Source of the DNA: an uncultured Faecalibacterium sp.
Lineage (GTDB): Bacteria > Bacillota > Clostridia > Oscillospirales > Ruminococcaceae
NCBI GenBank assembly: GCA_934526125.1
Contig: CAKSZU010000016.1
Span: forward strand, 1-35,034
Length of the DNA: 35,034 bases
Direction: 5' to 3'
The notes under the pieces are model-generated. The model was not told the origin of the DNA, did not search any database, and saw nothing but the letters and a program-made list of their open reading frames with translations. This document shows positions 22,917 to 34,597 of this stretch, in pieces. The translations under genes were made by a program, and so were the position numbers. Position 1 is the stretch's first letter. The number at the start of each line of letters is the position of its first letter.

Positions 22917-25523
22917 TCATCCCTCCTCCGAAGTGCAGGCGCAGCTCTGGGCCCGGAGCGCCGCCCAGGTCTCCCGGTCCACGGTCCCCGTCTCCGGCAG
23001 GCCCGCCCGGCTCTGGGCAGCCTTCACGCCGGCAGTCTCCGCCGGGCCGAAGCATCCGTTTTCGGTCACATAACCCTCTTCACAGTAAAGGCATGCCCGG
23101 CCGTTGAGCCATTGCTCGATCTGCTGCACCTCCTGCCCCATGCTGCCCTCGGTGCTGGCCCGGCCCGGGTAGGCAAGACCCTGTGCGGTGTCCCGGTCAG
23201 GGTTCGGGGTCTGAGCCGCCAGCTGCAGGCTCAGGGCCTCCGCCGCCGTCCACGTCTCCCCGTCCGCGATGCCGGTCTCCGGCAGGCCCAGCAGCGCCTG
23301 CACACTGCGGGTGGCTGCCGCAACCTCTGCAGTGTAGCGGTCCGACAGCGGCGGGCTCTCCACGCTGTCAAAGTAATAGGCGATGCGCCGGAGCAGAAGG
23401 GTGTAGTACAGCACCGCCCGCCCCGAAGCGCCTTCGGTCAGCGGGGTGCCCGGATAGGGCAGCCGTTCCAGCGTCACCACCGGGCCGGAAGACCGCAGCG
23501 CCGACGCCCGGTCATAGAGGGACGCCCAGGTGCTGCGCCCCACGATGCCGTCCACCGTCAGCCCCGCAAGGCGCTGATAGGCCCGGACGGCATTTTCTGT
23601 TGCTGCGCCGAAGCTGCCGTCGATGGACACCGCCGGGATGCTGCTCTCGTAGGCGCTCAGGAGATAGAGATAGAACTGCAGCTCCCGCACTGCCGTGCCG
23701 GTGCCGCCCCGCTGCAGCAGGCCGGGGTACTCCCCGGGGCGCAGGCTGGCCGACAGCAGCCGGTTGGCAATGTCGTTGTAGACCTCATAGAGTTTGTTCC
23801 AGGTGGTGCGCCCCACCACGCCGTCGCTGGTCAGGCCGAAATAGCTCTGGAACTTCCGCACCGCCGCCGCGGTGGCTGCCCCGAATTTCCCATCCACCGT
23901 GACATTGTTCAGGCTGGAATAGACCGTCCGGGCGATCTTGAGCCAGAACTGGACCAGCCGGACATTCTGTCCGCTGTCCCCCTGCCGCATGGCCGTTCCC
24001 GGGTAGGCATTGGGGCTGCCGTTGTCGGACTGGATGCTCCGGAACTGGTCGTAGAGCTCGGTCCAGGTCTCCCGGCCCACCACACCGTCCACCTCCAGCC
24101 CGTACCGCTTCTGGAAGGCCCGGACGGCCGCCGCCGTGCCGGGGCCGTAGACCCCGTCCACGGTGACGGACGGGATGGAGGACTCATACTGCGCGAGGGT
24201 GTTCAGCCAGAACTGCAGCTGTTCCACGGCGCTGCCGGTAGAGCCCGTGCGCAGCACCGTTCCGCCCCAGGTGCCGTCGGACAATGTCCCGGAGACCGTT
24301 TCGCCCTCGCTGGTCAGCTCGGCAAGGTCCTTCACCGACACATAGATGTAGCTGATCTTGTACCAGGTCTGCCGCCCCACCACGCCGTCTGCCGTCAGGT
24401 TGAACTGTTTCTGGAACTTTTTCACGGTCTCGGTCATCTTCGCCCCGAAGACCCCGTCCACGGTCAGCAGCCCCAAAAAGGGGTAATCCTTCGTGATCCG
24501 GTTCAGCTGCCGCTGCAGGGTGAACACCGCCGTGCCCCGGTCCCCCTGCCGGACAGGCCTGCCGGGGTAGCTCCGGGGGATGGATTGGATGTTGCCGGTG
24601 CGGACGATCTCGATCTTGCTGCCGTAGTAGTATTTCAGGATGCTCAGGGCATTGCGGCCCTGGTTTGCCAGGGTCACCGTCCCCCACTGCTTCAGCCCCG
24701 GGCAGGTGACGGACTTGCCGTCGCAGTACTCGGAGTAGAACGGATTCACCGTCCCGGTCTTGCGCAGATAGGTGTTGAAAAGGTCATCCGTCAGTTTCAC
24801 CATCACGTCAAAGACGGTACGGCCATGGACATAGTACTGGTCATAGCTGGTGGAATTGGTGATGTTGAAGGTATAGCCCTTGCTGGGGTACCACTCGGTA
24901 TAGATGCGGTTCAGCGCCAGCGAGATCTGGCAGTGAATGTTGGCTTTCAGCGCTTCGACGGGCCAGGTGGGGTAGACCTCGCTGGAAGCCACATTGGCGA
25001 TGTAGTCCCGGAACGAGACCGTCACGTTCTGCGCCGATGCTGCCGGCCGGCCCAGATGGACGGTGATGTTCTTCGGGATGATGACCCGGTCCAGCACCTG
25101 GGAACCGGTGCAGTCCTCTACCGGGGCCGGGCCGCTGCCGCCCTTTCCCGCAAACAGGGCATGGGTGGGGATGATGACGGGCGGGTCTGCCACATCCCGT
25201 CCCTCTTCCGTTTCGGGGATCATCTCCAGCCGGGCCAGCGTCACCTGCCCCGCAAAGATCTGCACTCCCTCAATGCGGACGGTGCGGTAACCGGCGGCGG
25301 ATGCCGTCAGGCCGCACACCGCATAGGGGCGGACCGTGGTGTTGTCCTCGTTCAGCGAGAGCGCACAGTCCGGGGCCCTGATGGTCAGGTCGGCCGCATT
25401 GCCCTCGGCGTCGGTGGTGCGGGAGGCCGTGAAGCCGTCGCCGGTGATGTTCACCGCAACGCCTTCCGCCGGGGCCGACTGCCGGGCCTGATATGCCTGG
25501 ATGCGCAGAATTCCGGTCGTCAT
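22917..25523 (-). CDS. SpoIID-like protein with six peptidoglycan-binding repeats (868 aa)
   Basis: The start is ATG at 25523 with GGAG 9 nt upstream; a TTG two codons earlier is less likely. Order: an N-terminal beta-sandwich (about residues 1-105), a SpoIID/LytB-like domain (about 145-320; NVTVSFRDYIANVASSEVYPTWPVEALKA, later PFYSEYCDGKSVTCPG), then six PG_binding_1-type repeats. Four are clear (each with VDGxFG...VRxFQ...DGVVGRxTW) and the last two are diverged. SpoIID proteins are lytic transglycosylases acting on stem-less glycan, with the catalytic Glu in the SSEVYP segment. No signal peptide or transmembrane segment is visible, which is unusual for a wall enzyme. It is followed directly by the M15 peptidase. 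Confidence 0.85.
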   Translation of the reverse strand: MTTGILRIQAYQARQSAPAEGVAVNITGDGFTASRTTDAEGNAADLTIRAPDCALSLNEDNTTVRPYAVCGLTASAAGYRTVRIEGVQIFAGQVTLARLEMIPETEEGRDVADPPVIIPTHALFAGKGGSGPAPVEDCTGSQVLDRVIIPKNITVHLGRPAASAQNVTVSFRDYIANVASSEVYPTWPVEALKANIHCQISLALNRIYTEWYPSKGYTFNITNSTSYDQYYVHGRTVFDVMVKLTDDLFNTYLRKTGTVNPFYSEYCDGKSVTCPGLKQWGTVTLANQGRNALSILKYYYGSKIEIVRTGNIQSIPRSYPGRPVRQGDRGTAVFTLQRQLNRITKDYPFLGLLTVDGVFGAKMTETVKKFQKQFNLTADGVVGRQTWYKISYIYVSVKDLAELTSEGETVSGTLSDGTWGGTVLRTGSTGSAVEQLQFWLNTLAQYESSIPSVTVDGVYGPGTAAAVRAFQKRYGLEVDGVVGRETWTELYDQFRSIQSDNGSPNAYPGTAMRQGDSGQNVRLVQFWLKIARTVYSSLNNVTVDGKFGAATAAAVRKFQSYFGLTSDGVVGRTTWNKLYEVYNDIANRLLSASLRPGEYPGLLQRGGTGTAVRELQFYLYLLSAYESSIPAVSIDGSFGAATENAVRAYQRLAGLTVDGIVGRSTWASLYDRASALRSSGPVVTLERLPYPGTPLTEGASGRAVLYYTLLLRRIAYYFDSVESPPLSDRYTAEVAAATRSVQALLGLPETGIADGETWTAAEALSLQLAAQTPNPDRDTAQGLAYPGRASTEGSMGQEVQQIEQWLNGRACLYCEEGYVTENGCFGPAETAGVKAAQSRAGLPETGTVDRETWAALRAQSCACTSEEG

Positions 25524-25610
25524 AAGCAAAAACTCCTTTGCTGCAACAGATTGTCTGGGTTCACATCCAGTCTATGACCTTTGCGCGGAAGAAGTGCAGC
25601 AGACAGCAAA

Positions 25611-25657
25611 AAACCACCCGCCCGGCATCGCAGGGATGCCCGGACGGGTGGTTTTTA
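25611..25657 (-). terminator. terminator of the ATP synthase operon
   Basis: On the minus strand CCACCCG (25645-25651) pairs with CGGGTGG (25614-25620), with an imperfect inner stem. It is followed by TTTTTTGCTG, about 34 nt after the atpC stop. Confidence 0.85.
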
Positions 25658-25690
25658 TCGGGAGCTTCACTCTGATTCGGAAGCGGAAAC

Positions 25691-26097
25691 TCAGCGCTTG
25701 TATTTGGCCGCAGCCTGCAGACGCTGCATGGCGCGGTCCAGGGCGATCTTGCTCTGGTAGTACTCGTGCATACTCTGCTTGTGCTGCAGCCGCTCTTCGG
25801 CACGGATGCGGGCGGCTTCGGCGCGGTTGCGGTCGATGTCCTCGGGCCGCTCGGCACTGTCCACCAGCAGCAGGACGAAGGTGGGGGTCACTTCGGCAAT
25901 GCCGTCGCCCACCAGCACCTCCCGGGCCTCGCCGTTGACGGTGAACTTTGCAATGCCCATGTTCAGGGCCACCAGCACCGGGTTGTGCCCGGCCTGTACG
26001 CCGTACACACCGTCGCCGGTGGGCAGGACAAGGCTCTCGCAGTCGCCCTGATAGAATTCACCGCTGGAAGCCGTGATGTTCAGCATGAACTTTTCCA

Positions 26098-26098
<1 letters not shown>
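25691..26098 (-). CDS. atpC: ATP synthase epsilon subunit (135 aa)
   Basis: Full-length epsilon. The N-terminal beta-sandwich contains MLNITASSGEFYQGDCESLVLPTGDGVYGVQAGHNPVL and the typical DGIAEVTPTFVLLLVDSAE. The C-terminal helical hairpin (residues 82-135) is present, so regulatory inhibition of F1 is possible. The start shares one base with the atpD stop (TGATG), a sign of coupled translation. Last gene of the operon. Confidence 0.95.
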
Positions 26099-30189
<4,091 letters not shown>

Positions 30190-30200
<11 letters not shown>

Positions 30201-30681
30201 GCTCAGCACCTGCTTTCTCCAGCAGATCGTCCAGCAGACGGGCGTCATCCTGCTCGGTCAGGTTCCGGGACAGCAGCTTCTCGCACATGGCGCGGGCCAG
30301 AGCCGTGGTCTGTGCATCGGCCTGGCGCAGCTTGTTCTGGCGCTCGGCCTCGGCAGCTGCCTTGCCCTCTGCAACGATGGCATCGGCCTGCTTCCGGGCA
30401 TCGGCCAGCAGCTGCTGCTTCTCGGTCTCAGCCTGCTGCTCGTAGGCGGTGCGCCGGGCAGCCGCCTCGTTGTCCACGCCGCGCAGCTTCTCCTGCGCAG
30501 CATTCATGGCCGCAGCGGCCTCTTTCTTGGAGGTCTCGGCGGCGTTCAGGGCGTCATCCACCTGCTTCTGACGCTGTGCAATGATGTTCATGACAGGCTT
30601 GTACAGGAACTTGCGCAGCAGCAAAAACAGAACCAGAATGTTGACGACCGTATACAGAAGATTCAGATTCAGTGTCAGCAT
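30190..30681 (-). CDS. atpF: ATP synthase subunit b (163 aa)
   Basis: The start at 30681 has GGAGG 9 nt upstream. A single N-terminal membrane helix (LLYTVVNILVLFLLLRKFLYKP) leads into a long charged coiled coil. It forms the peripheral stalk, which elsewhere binds the delta C-terminal domain. Here its stop codon overlaps the start of the delta-alpha fusion, so the two interacting partners are translationally coupled. Length is normal and no b-delta fusion is present. Confidence 0.95.
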
Positions 30682-30698
30682 TCGTCATGCCTCCGTCA

Positions 30699-30923
30699 TC
30701 AACCCAGGAACAGGATGATCAGCAGTGCAACGACGAAACCGAAAATGGCAGTACCTTCGGCCAGGGCAGCGCCCAGCAGCAGGTTGGTCTGGATCTTACC
30801 GGAAGCCTCGGGCTGGCGGCTGATCGCCTCCGTTGCCTTGCCCGTTGCGATACCGATGCCGATACCGCCGCCAATACCAGTCAGCGCCGCGATACCGGCG
30901 CCCAGAGCTACGAGTCCGTTCAT
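30699..30923 (-). CDS. atpE: ATP synthase subunit c (74 aa)
   Basis: Two-helix hairpin with glycine-rich helix 1 ([23 protein letters not shown]), loop RQPEA and helix 2 holding the ion-binding Glu in [11 protein letters not shown]. The Na+-type signature (Gln in helix 1, Ser or Thr directly after the Glu) is absent: the positions read Ile and Gly. Proton coupling is therefore expected. Length is usual. Confidence 0.96.
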   Translation of the reverse strand: MNGLVALGAGIAALTGIGGGIGIGIATGKATEAISRQPEASGKIQTNLLLGAALAEGTAIFGFVVALLIILFLG

Positions 30924-30946
30924 AATTTCATTCTCCTTTGATCAAT

Positions 30947-31630
30947 TCAATCTTCTTCTCCCATGGTCTCTTTCATGAACAGGGAGGTCAGGAACACAAA
31001 GACATACGTCTGGATCAGGCCATCGAACAGGTCAAAATACAGACTGAAGATGGCCGGAACAAAAACAGGAACCACAAGTTTGATCAGCTCCATGATGACG
31101 AAGGCGCCAAGCACGTTGCCGAACAGTCGCATACACAGGCTGGTCGGGCGGATGGCGATCTCCAGCACGTTCATGGGTGCCATGATCGGGGTGGGGGCTG
31201 CCAGACTCTTGAGGAAGCCGACCCCGCCGCGCGCGTGGATGCCGGAATACTCAATGAGGCAGATGCTCATCAGAGCAAGCGCCGCGGTGACATTCAGATC
31301 CTTCGTGGGGGGCTTGATGCCAAAGACACCGATCAGGTTGGAACAGGCGATATACAGCGCCACACTCATCAGATAAGGCACATACCGTTTGCCCTGCTCG
31401 CCCAGCAGCCCGGTGAAGAAGTCATTCAACATCGTCACGACCGTTTCCAGGATCGCCTGACGCTTGGTGATGTGGTCCACCCGCAGATTCCGCGTCAGCA
31501 GGATGGAACCAATGACCAGGAACGCCATGATGCCCCAGCTGACCACCACCGACTCCGGGATCTGAAGCCCAAAGACGGATACCATGTCAACGTTCAGCTC
31601 TTCTTTCAAAGCAGCAGTCAACGCATTCAT
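30947..31630 (-). CDS. atpB: ATP synthase subunit a (227 aa)
   Basis: First gene of the operon. The start at 31630 has AAAGGAGAGAG upstream. Five to six membrane helices are visible, with the essential Arg in IRPTSLCMRLFGNVLGAFVIMEL and the conserved helix FDGLIQTYVFVFLTSLFM. It forms the half-channels beside the c ring. No atpI precedes it. Confidence 0.96.
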   Translation of the reverse strand: MNALTAALKEELNVDMVSVFGLQIPESVVVSWGIMAFLVIGSILLTRNLRVDHITKRQAILETVVTMLNDFFTGLLGEQGKRYVPYLMSVALYIACSNLIGVFGIKPPTKDLNVTAALALMSICLIEYSGIHARGGVGFLKSLAAPTPIMAPMNVLEIAIRPTSLCMRLFGNVLGAFVIMELIKLVVPVFVPAIFSLYFDLFDGLIQTYVFVFLTSLFMKETMGEED

Positions 31631-31667
31631 TGATTTGCACTCTCTCCTTTCTCATTTTGTGTTCAGT

Positions 31668-31696
31668 ATCATAGCACGATTTTTGCCGGTTTTACA
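31668..31696 (-). promoter_or_regulatory. promoter of the ATP synthase operon
   Basis: On the minus strand TGTAAA (31691-31696) and TATGAT (31668-31673) are 17 nt apart, with an extended TGC before the -10. It lies about 38 nt upstream of atpB. Confidence 0.6.
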
Positions 31697-31944
31697 GCCC
31701 CCGTTTCAATGTTCTACTTTTTGTTATATTCCATTTCCGGGTTTGGCGAAAACAGTTGTGCATTTTGTTGAATGTTCCTTGCTAAAACTATACTTTTTGC
31801 ACAAGTTCTTTGCTGATTCTTAGCTTTTTGTTCCTTTTTTGCAGGGGTCTCGAAGCGGAATCGGCATATATATTCACTATATGTATAGCTGGTATATCAA
31901 ATTTGTATGGGAAGCAGGGCTGAGATGTAAGGGCTGTACCGGGT
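31697..31944. other. AT-rich intergenic region, nothing recognised
   Basis: About 250 bp between the atp promoter and the DUF2798-like gene. It is AT-rich with several TATA-type runs (31866-31905), but no gene, clear hairpin terminator or repeat is seen. Confidence 0.5.
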
Positions 31945-32403
31945 TCACTTCTTCTCACCGCGGCGGAACAGCAGGCGGAAAATAGCACGAGACAGCGGGC
32001 CGCAGTAGAACATCTGCCAGCACAGGGCCATGGGGAAATTGCAGCCGAAGGTATGCACCCACGTGCCGAAGCTGGGTTCCTTGAACAGCACGGTGGCGAT
32101 CAGGCTCATGACCGGGCACATCATGCAGACGATCATCAGCGAGATGGCATAGGTGATGAACTGGGGCCGGTCGGTGGGCTGCATAAAGCTGAATGCCAGC
32201 CGGGTGGCCAGCTTTTCCACCACGAAAAACTCCAGAATAAAAGCGGCGGGCACCATGATGGGCATTTCGTGCAGGGCCATCACGAAGGTGGCGTTGGTCA
32301 CGCCGCCGGTGTTCAGGGCGACATTATAAACGATCATTCCATAAACCATAATGGCGGCCATAACAACGGTAAAGACGATCTTTTCAAGCAGGGTTTTCGG
32401 CAT
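31945..32403 (-). CDS. DUF2798-like integral membrane protein (152 aa)
   Basis: The start at 32403 (MPKTLLEKIVFTVVMAAIMVYGMIVYN) follows AAAAGGAG at 10 nt. Four hydrophobic helices are arranged as two similar halves (MAAIMVYGMIVYNVAL...; ISLMIVCMMCPVMSLIATVLF), with a basic tail RLLFRRGEKK. This matches the small DUF2798 family of unknown function, some members of which are annotated near transport or antibiotic-response genes. A terminator-like hairpin in its leader suggests regulated readthrough. Confidence 0.8.
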   Translation of the reverse strand: MPKTLLEKIVFTVVMAAIMVYGMIVYNVALNTGGVTNATFVMALHEMPIMVPAAFILEFFVVEKLATRLAFSFMQPTDRPQFITYAISLMIVCMMCPVMSLIATVLFKEPSFGTWVHTFGCNFPMALCWQMFYCGPLSRAIFRLLFRRGEKK

Positions 32404-32451
32404 AGTTTTGAACTCCTTTTGATTGTTTCGTGGAAAACGTTCGCCGCGCCA

Positions 32452-32499
32452 AAACAAAAAAGAAGCCGGACAAAGGCCGAACCTTCGTCTGACTTCTTT
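32452..32499 (-). terminator. leader terminator / attenuator hairpin of the DUF2798-like gene
   Basis: On the minus strand AAAGAAGTCAGACGAAGG pairs with CCTTTGTCCGGCTTCTTT (about 16 of 18 positions), followed by TTTTTTGTTTT. It lies between the promoter (32525-32553) and the ribosome-binding site, so transcription must read through it. A short 60-codon reading frame beginning at 32516 runs across the hairpin. Confidence 0.65.
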
Positions 32500-32524
32500 G
32501 CGCGACTACCATTCATTGCCCGTT

Positions 32525-32553
32525 ATGATAGCACAAATTTTTACCTCACATAA
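32525..32553 (-). promoter_or_regulatory. promoter of the DUF2798-like gene
   Basis: On the minus strand TTATGT (32548-32553) and TATCAT (32525-32530) are 17 nt apart, with an extended TGC before the -10. It would give a leader of about 115 nt. Confidence 0.5.
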
Positions 32554-32689
32554 GGGTCCCGCGCTTATTTCTCGCTTTTTTCTACAAATCGTCCACAAAC
32601 GACCCGAAAGTTTTGGTCGAGTTTCATGTATCCCAGCTTTTTGGACTTTTAGTGCAAAAACAAGGGGCAATTGTTGTACAGTCTGCGAA

Positions 32690-32718
32690 TAGACAAGCCG
32701 CCCCGTTTTGAGTATAAT
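32690..32718 (+). promoter_or_regulatory. strong promoter of the orphan RNA
   Basis: TAGACA (32690-32695) and a perfect TATAAT (32713-32718) are 17 nt apart. The expected start is near 32725. Confidence 0.7.
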
Positions 32719-32799
32719 AAAGCCAGAAACCAGAGAAGTACAGCAGAAGCTCAAACGAGAGCTAATCCCGCTGACTTGAAGCAGAAAGGAGCGAGACCG

Positions 32800-32850
32800 A
32801 TGGTCGATATGGAACCCGCACAGTTTGGACAGACTGTCGGGGTTCGCTGA
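32800..32850 (+). CDS. candidate 16-aa peptide at the start of the orphan transcript
   Basis: ATG with AAAGGAG 8 nt upstream, encoding MVDMEPAQFGQTVGVR and ending TGA. It is the first frame after the transcript start and has the best ribosome-binding site. No function recognised; the frame may be accidental. Confidence 0.3.
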   Translation: MVDMEPAQFGQTVGVR

Positions 32851-33248
32851 GAAGCGAAACAGAGGCTCTCCACAAACGGGATGTTTCCCCCGTATAAAAA
32901 GACAAAATCAAAGAGCCGGTCTTGAGCATCGATAATGCGAAAACAGAACAGTCTGTCAAATAGATTTCCTGGCAATTCAAATAGATCCGCTTGAGGTGAT
33001 CTCATATGACGAGAACATTTACACGGATGCAGCTGTTTGAATGACCGAAAAGGAGTAACTCCAATGTACTGAGTAATGGAACCCCTGGCAAATCTAACTC
33101 GAAAGAATGTGGTAATATGAAATTCATCTTTATGATCTCTGTACCGCAGTCCAACAGTTAAGAGAAGGGTCAGTCCAATGTACTAGAGTAGTTCGTTCCC
33201 CTTGTAATCCATCTTCAGTTTCAGGTAGTTTCTAAGGAGAGTCACCCT

Positions 33249-33313
33249 ATGAAACGCACAGTCCGAAAATGAGGAAACCCAAGGAGAAGAGGCTTATGAC
33301 TCCGAAGAAGTAA
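33249..33313 (+). CDS. candidate pair of overlapping basic micro-peptides (7 and 14 aa)
   Basis: AAGGAG at 33234-33239 precedes MKRTVRK (33249-33272). Its stop overlaps the ATG of MRKPKEKRLMTPKK (33269-33313) as ATGA. Both are strongly basic. They end just before the terminator stem. Translation is unproven. Confidence 0.25.
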
Positions 33314-33317
33314 TTTA

Positions 33318-33363
33318 CCAGCCGGATGAGGGCTTGCAACCGCCTCATCCGGCTGGATTTTTT
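33318..33363 (+). terminator. intrinsic terminator of the orphan RNA
   Basis: The perfect 14-bp stem CCAGCCGGATGAGG (33318-33331) / CCTCATCCGGCTGG (33343-33356) is followed by ATTTTTTA. Confidence 0.93.
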
Positions 33364-33400
33364 ATCGGCTTTTTTCTCCCCCGCTGGTTGAATTGCGTCC

Positions 33401-33428
33401 TTGCTTTTTCACCCCCCTATGCTATAAT
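33401..33428 (+). promoter_or_regulatory. promoter of the 106-aa membrane protein gene
   Basis: TTGCTT (33401-33406) and TATAAT (33423-33428) are 16 nt apart, with an extended TGC before the -10. Confidence 0.65.
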
Positions 33429-33453
33429 TGTGGAAAAAAGGGAGGTATCCGCC

Positions 33454-33774
33454 ATGACATTGCAATTCTCCTGGGACAACCTGTTCCCCATCGTCATTGC
33501 CATCCTGATGTTCTTCTCCGGCATCCGCGATTTTCAGGGCAAAGACCCGCTGATCAATCTCCCCTTCAACCAGTACAACCGCGACCCCGAATACCGTGCT
33601 TTCTGGCAGAAGAAAAACGGCATCCTGTTCATGTTCAACGGCGTCATGGGCCTGCTGTCCTATCTTACGTCTTCTTCTCAGCTCTTCGGCGGCTTCCGTC
33701 TGATGGGCATTGCCGTGGCGGTGGATGTCGTTTACCTGATCGCCTACTACATCTGGGAACACAGTGCCGATTGA
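33454..33774 (+). CDS. small integral membrane protein of unknown function (106 aa)
   Basis: The ATG at 33454 follows GGGAGGT. Three hydrophobic segments are visible: LFPIVIAILMFFSGI, ILFMFNGVMGLLSYL and LMGIAVAVDVVYLIAYYIW. They are separated by a charged loop (DFQGKDPLINLPFNQYNRDPEYRAFWQKKN). No family is recognised. It is a single gene with its own promoter and terminator. Confidence 0.8.
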   Translation: MTLQFSWDNLFPIVIAILMFFSGIRDFQGKDPLINLPFNQYNRDPEYRAFWQKKNGILFMFNGVMGLLSYLTSSSQLFGGFRLMGIAVAVDVVYLIAYYIWEHSAD

Positions 33775-33790
33775 GAGTTGACAAAATCTC

Positions 33791-33841
33791 AAAAAAGAAT
33801 GACCGCGGGTTCGGGCAAGCATCGGCGGTCATTTCTTTTTG
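33791..33841 (+). terminator. intrinsic terminator after the small membrane protein
   Basis: GAATGACCGC (33797-33806) pairs with GCGGTCATT (33825-33833) and continues into TTCTTTTT; the A run before it extends the stem. Confidence 0.85.
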
Positions 33842-33869
33842 CCATTTTTCCAGTTGAAAACAGTCCCCC

Positions 33870-33898
33870 TTGCGTCCCGTGCTTTTCTCTGCTACAAT
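33870..33898 (+). promoter_or_regulatory. promoter of the Dabb-family gene
   Basis: TTGCGT (33870-33875) and TACAAT (33893-33898) are 17 nt apart, with an extended TGC before the -10. Confidence 0.6.
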
Positions 33899-33925
33899 GA
33901 GAAAAAACGCAGGAGGTATTTTATC

Positions 33926-34228
33926 ATGGTCAAGCACATCATTCTGTGGCAGCTGAAGGACGAGCTGTCCGAAACCGAGAAGGCCGCCGTTGTGGCCGGC
34001 ATCAAGGAAGGTCTGGAAGGCCTTGCCGGCAAGATCCCCGGCCTGATCGACATCAAGGTCAACACCGGTGCCCTGCCCACTTCCAACGCCGATGTCATGC
34101 TGGACACGACTTTGGAATCCGTCGAGGCTCTGAAGGGCTATGCTTCTCACCCGGCCCATGTGGCTGTGGCCAACAGCAAAGTCCGCCCTTATTATAAAAA
34201 CCGCGTCTGCATGGACTTTGAGGTCTGA
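33926..34228 (+). CDS. Dabb-family (stress-responsive A/B barrel) protein (100 aa)
   Basis: The ATG at 33926 has AGGAGG about 10 nt upstream. The sequence shows the dimeric alpha-beta barrel pattern: VKHIILWQLKDELSETEK, IPGLIDIKVNTG, DVMLDTTLESVEALKGYASHPAHVAVAN and a closing YYKNRVCMDFEV. This length and motif set is typical of single-domain Dabb proteins in Firmicutes. Cytoplasmic; function unknown, although the fold is used in small-molecule binding and some enzymes. Confidence 0.9.
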   Translation: MVKHIILWQLKDELSETEKAAVVAGIKEGLEGLAGKIPGLIDIKVNTGALPTSNADVMLDTTLESVEALKGYASHPAHVAVANSKVRPYYKNRVCMDFEV

Positions 34229-34250
34229 GGTTGACAAACCCTCGTTTTTT
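34227..34250 (+). terminator. weak terminator after the Dabb gene
   Basis: GAGGTT pairs with AACCTC-like bases (34227-34232/34237-34243, one bulge), followed by GTTTTTT. The hairpin overlaps the -35 box of the next promoter. Confidence 0.35.
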
Positions 34251-34259
34251 GCGTATTAT
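34231..34259 (+). promoter_or_regulatory. promoter of metG
   Basis: A perfect TTGACA (34231-34236) and TATTAT (34254-34259) are 17 nt apart. Confidence 0.85.
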
Positions 34260-34267
34260 AATAAGAA

Positions 34268-34567
34268 CAAGGGGGTTCTATGCCCCTTTGGAAAATGCGA
34301 TCCGCTTTGACGAGGAGAGTACGCTCTGTCTGCGCCTGACAGAAAGCCCGAAGGATGGAACCGGGCAGGTATGCGCAGAGCCGAAGATGGCCTCTGAGCC
34401 GTGGGGGTGAAGATTGAGCCTCCGCCGGGTGCGCCCGTTACCGCGCTGGTGCTGTTGGTTCAGCACACAAGGTCCTGCCTGCAAGGGCAGGGCGAAGCAA
34501 GGTGGTACCACGGAAGTTCAGCTCCCGTCCTTGTCCGGATGTTTCCGGCAGGACGGGAGCTTTTTTG
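34268..34567 (+). ncRNA. T-box leader (methionine specifier) of metG
   Basis: Stem I with the GAGGAGAGTA motif (34311-34321) is followed by the specifier loop with ATG at 34371-34373, matching methionine. The T-box sequence AAGGTGGTACCACGG (34499-34513) pairs with the acceptor end of uncharged tRNA-Met. A terminator formed by AGCTCCCGTCC/GGACGGGAGCT (34520-34530/34551-34561) and TTTTTT ends the leader. Uncharged tRNA-Met should favour antitermination and raise metG expression. Confidence 0.93.
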
Positions 34568-34597
34568 TGACACAGCCACATCAGAAAGGAAGAATGA

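Larger units (their letters stand above)
32725..33363 (+). ncRNA. ~640-nt orphan transcript packed with Shine-Dalgarno-led micro-ORFs
   Basis: A promoter on one side and a strong terminator on the other define a transcript with no ordinary gene on either strand. It contains many ATG-led frames of 2-19 codons, several with good ribosome-binding sites: 32800-32850 (MVDMEPAQFGQTVGVR, AAAGGAG), 32881-32925, 32935-32994, 33006-33044 (MTRTFTRMQLFE, GAGGTGAT), 33041-33058, 33064-33072 (Met-Tyr-stop, AAAGGAG), 33076-33120, 33117-33161, 33178-33186 (Met-Tyr-stop, AAGGGT), 33249-33272 (MKRTVRK, AAGGAG) and 33269-33313. Several neighbours overlap as ATGA. A near-repeat TCCAATGTACT(A)GAGTA occurs at 33061 and 33175. 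It does not resemble tmRNA, RNase P RNA, SRP RNA or 6S RNA by eye. Either a structured RNA or a peptide-encoding leader-like RNA is possible. Confidence 0.55.

Noticed and set aside
30699-30923. Sodium-coupled ATP synthase, considered because some anaerobes use Na+.
   Set aside because: The c subunit lacks the Gln of helix 1 and the Ser/Thr after the Glu (AEG instead of AES/AET), so proton coupling is expected.
32725-33363. Orphan RNA as tmRNA, RNase P RNA, SRP RNA or 6S RNA.
   Set aside because: None of the hallmark blocks (tRNA-like ends, GAGGAAAGTCC, SRP Alu/helix 8 motifs, large 6S bubble) could be found. ROOL or OLE type RNAs could not be judged by eye.
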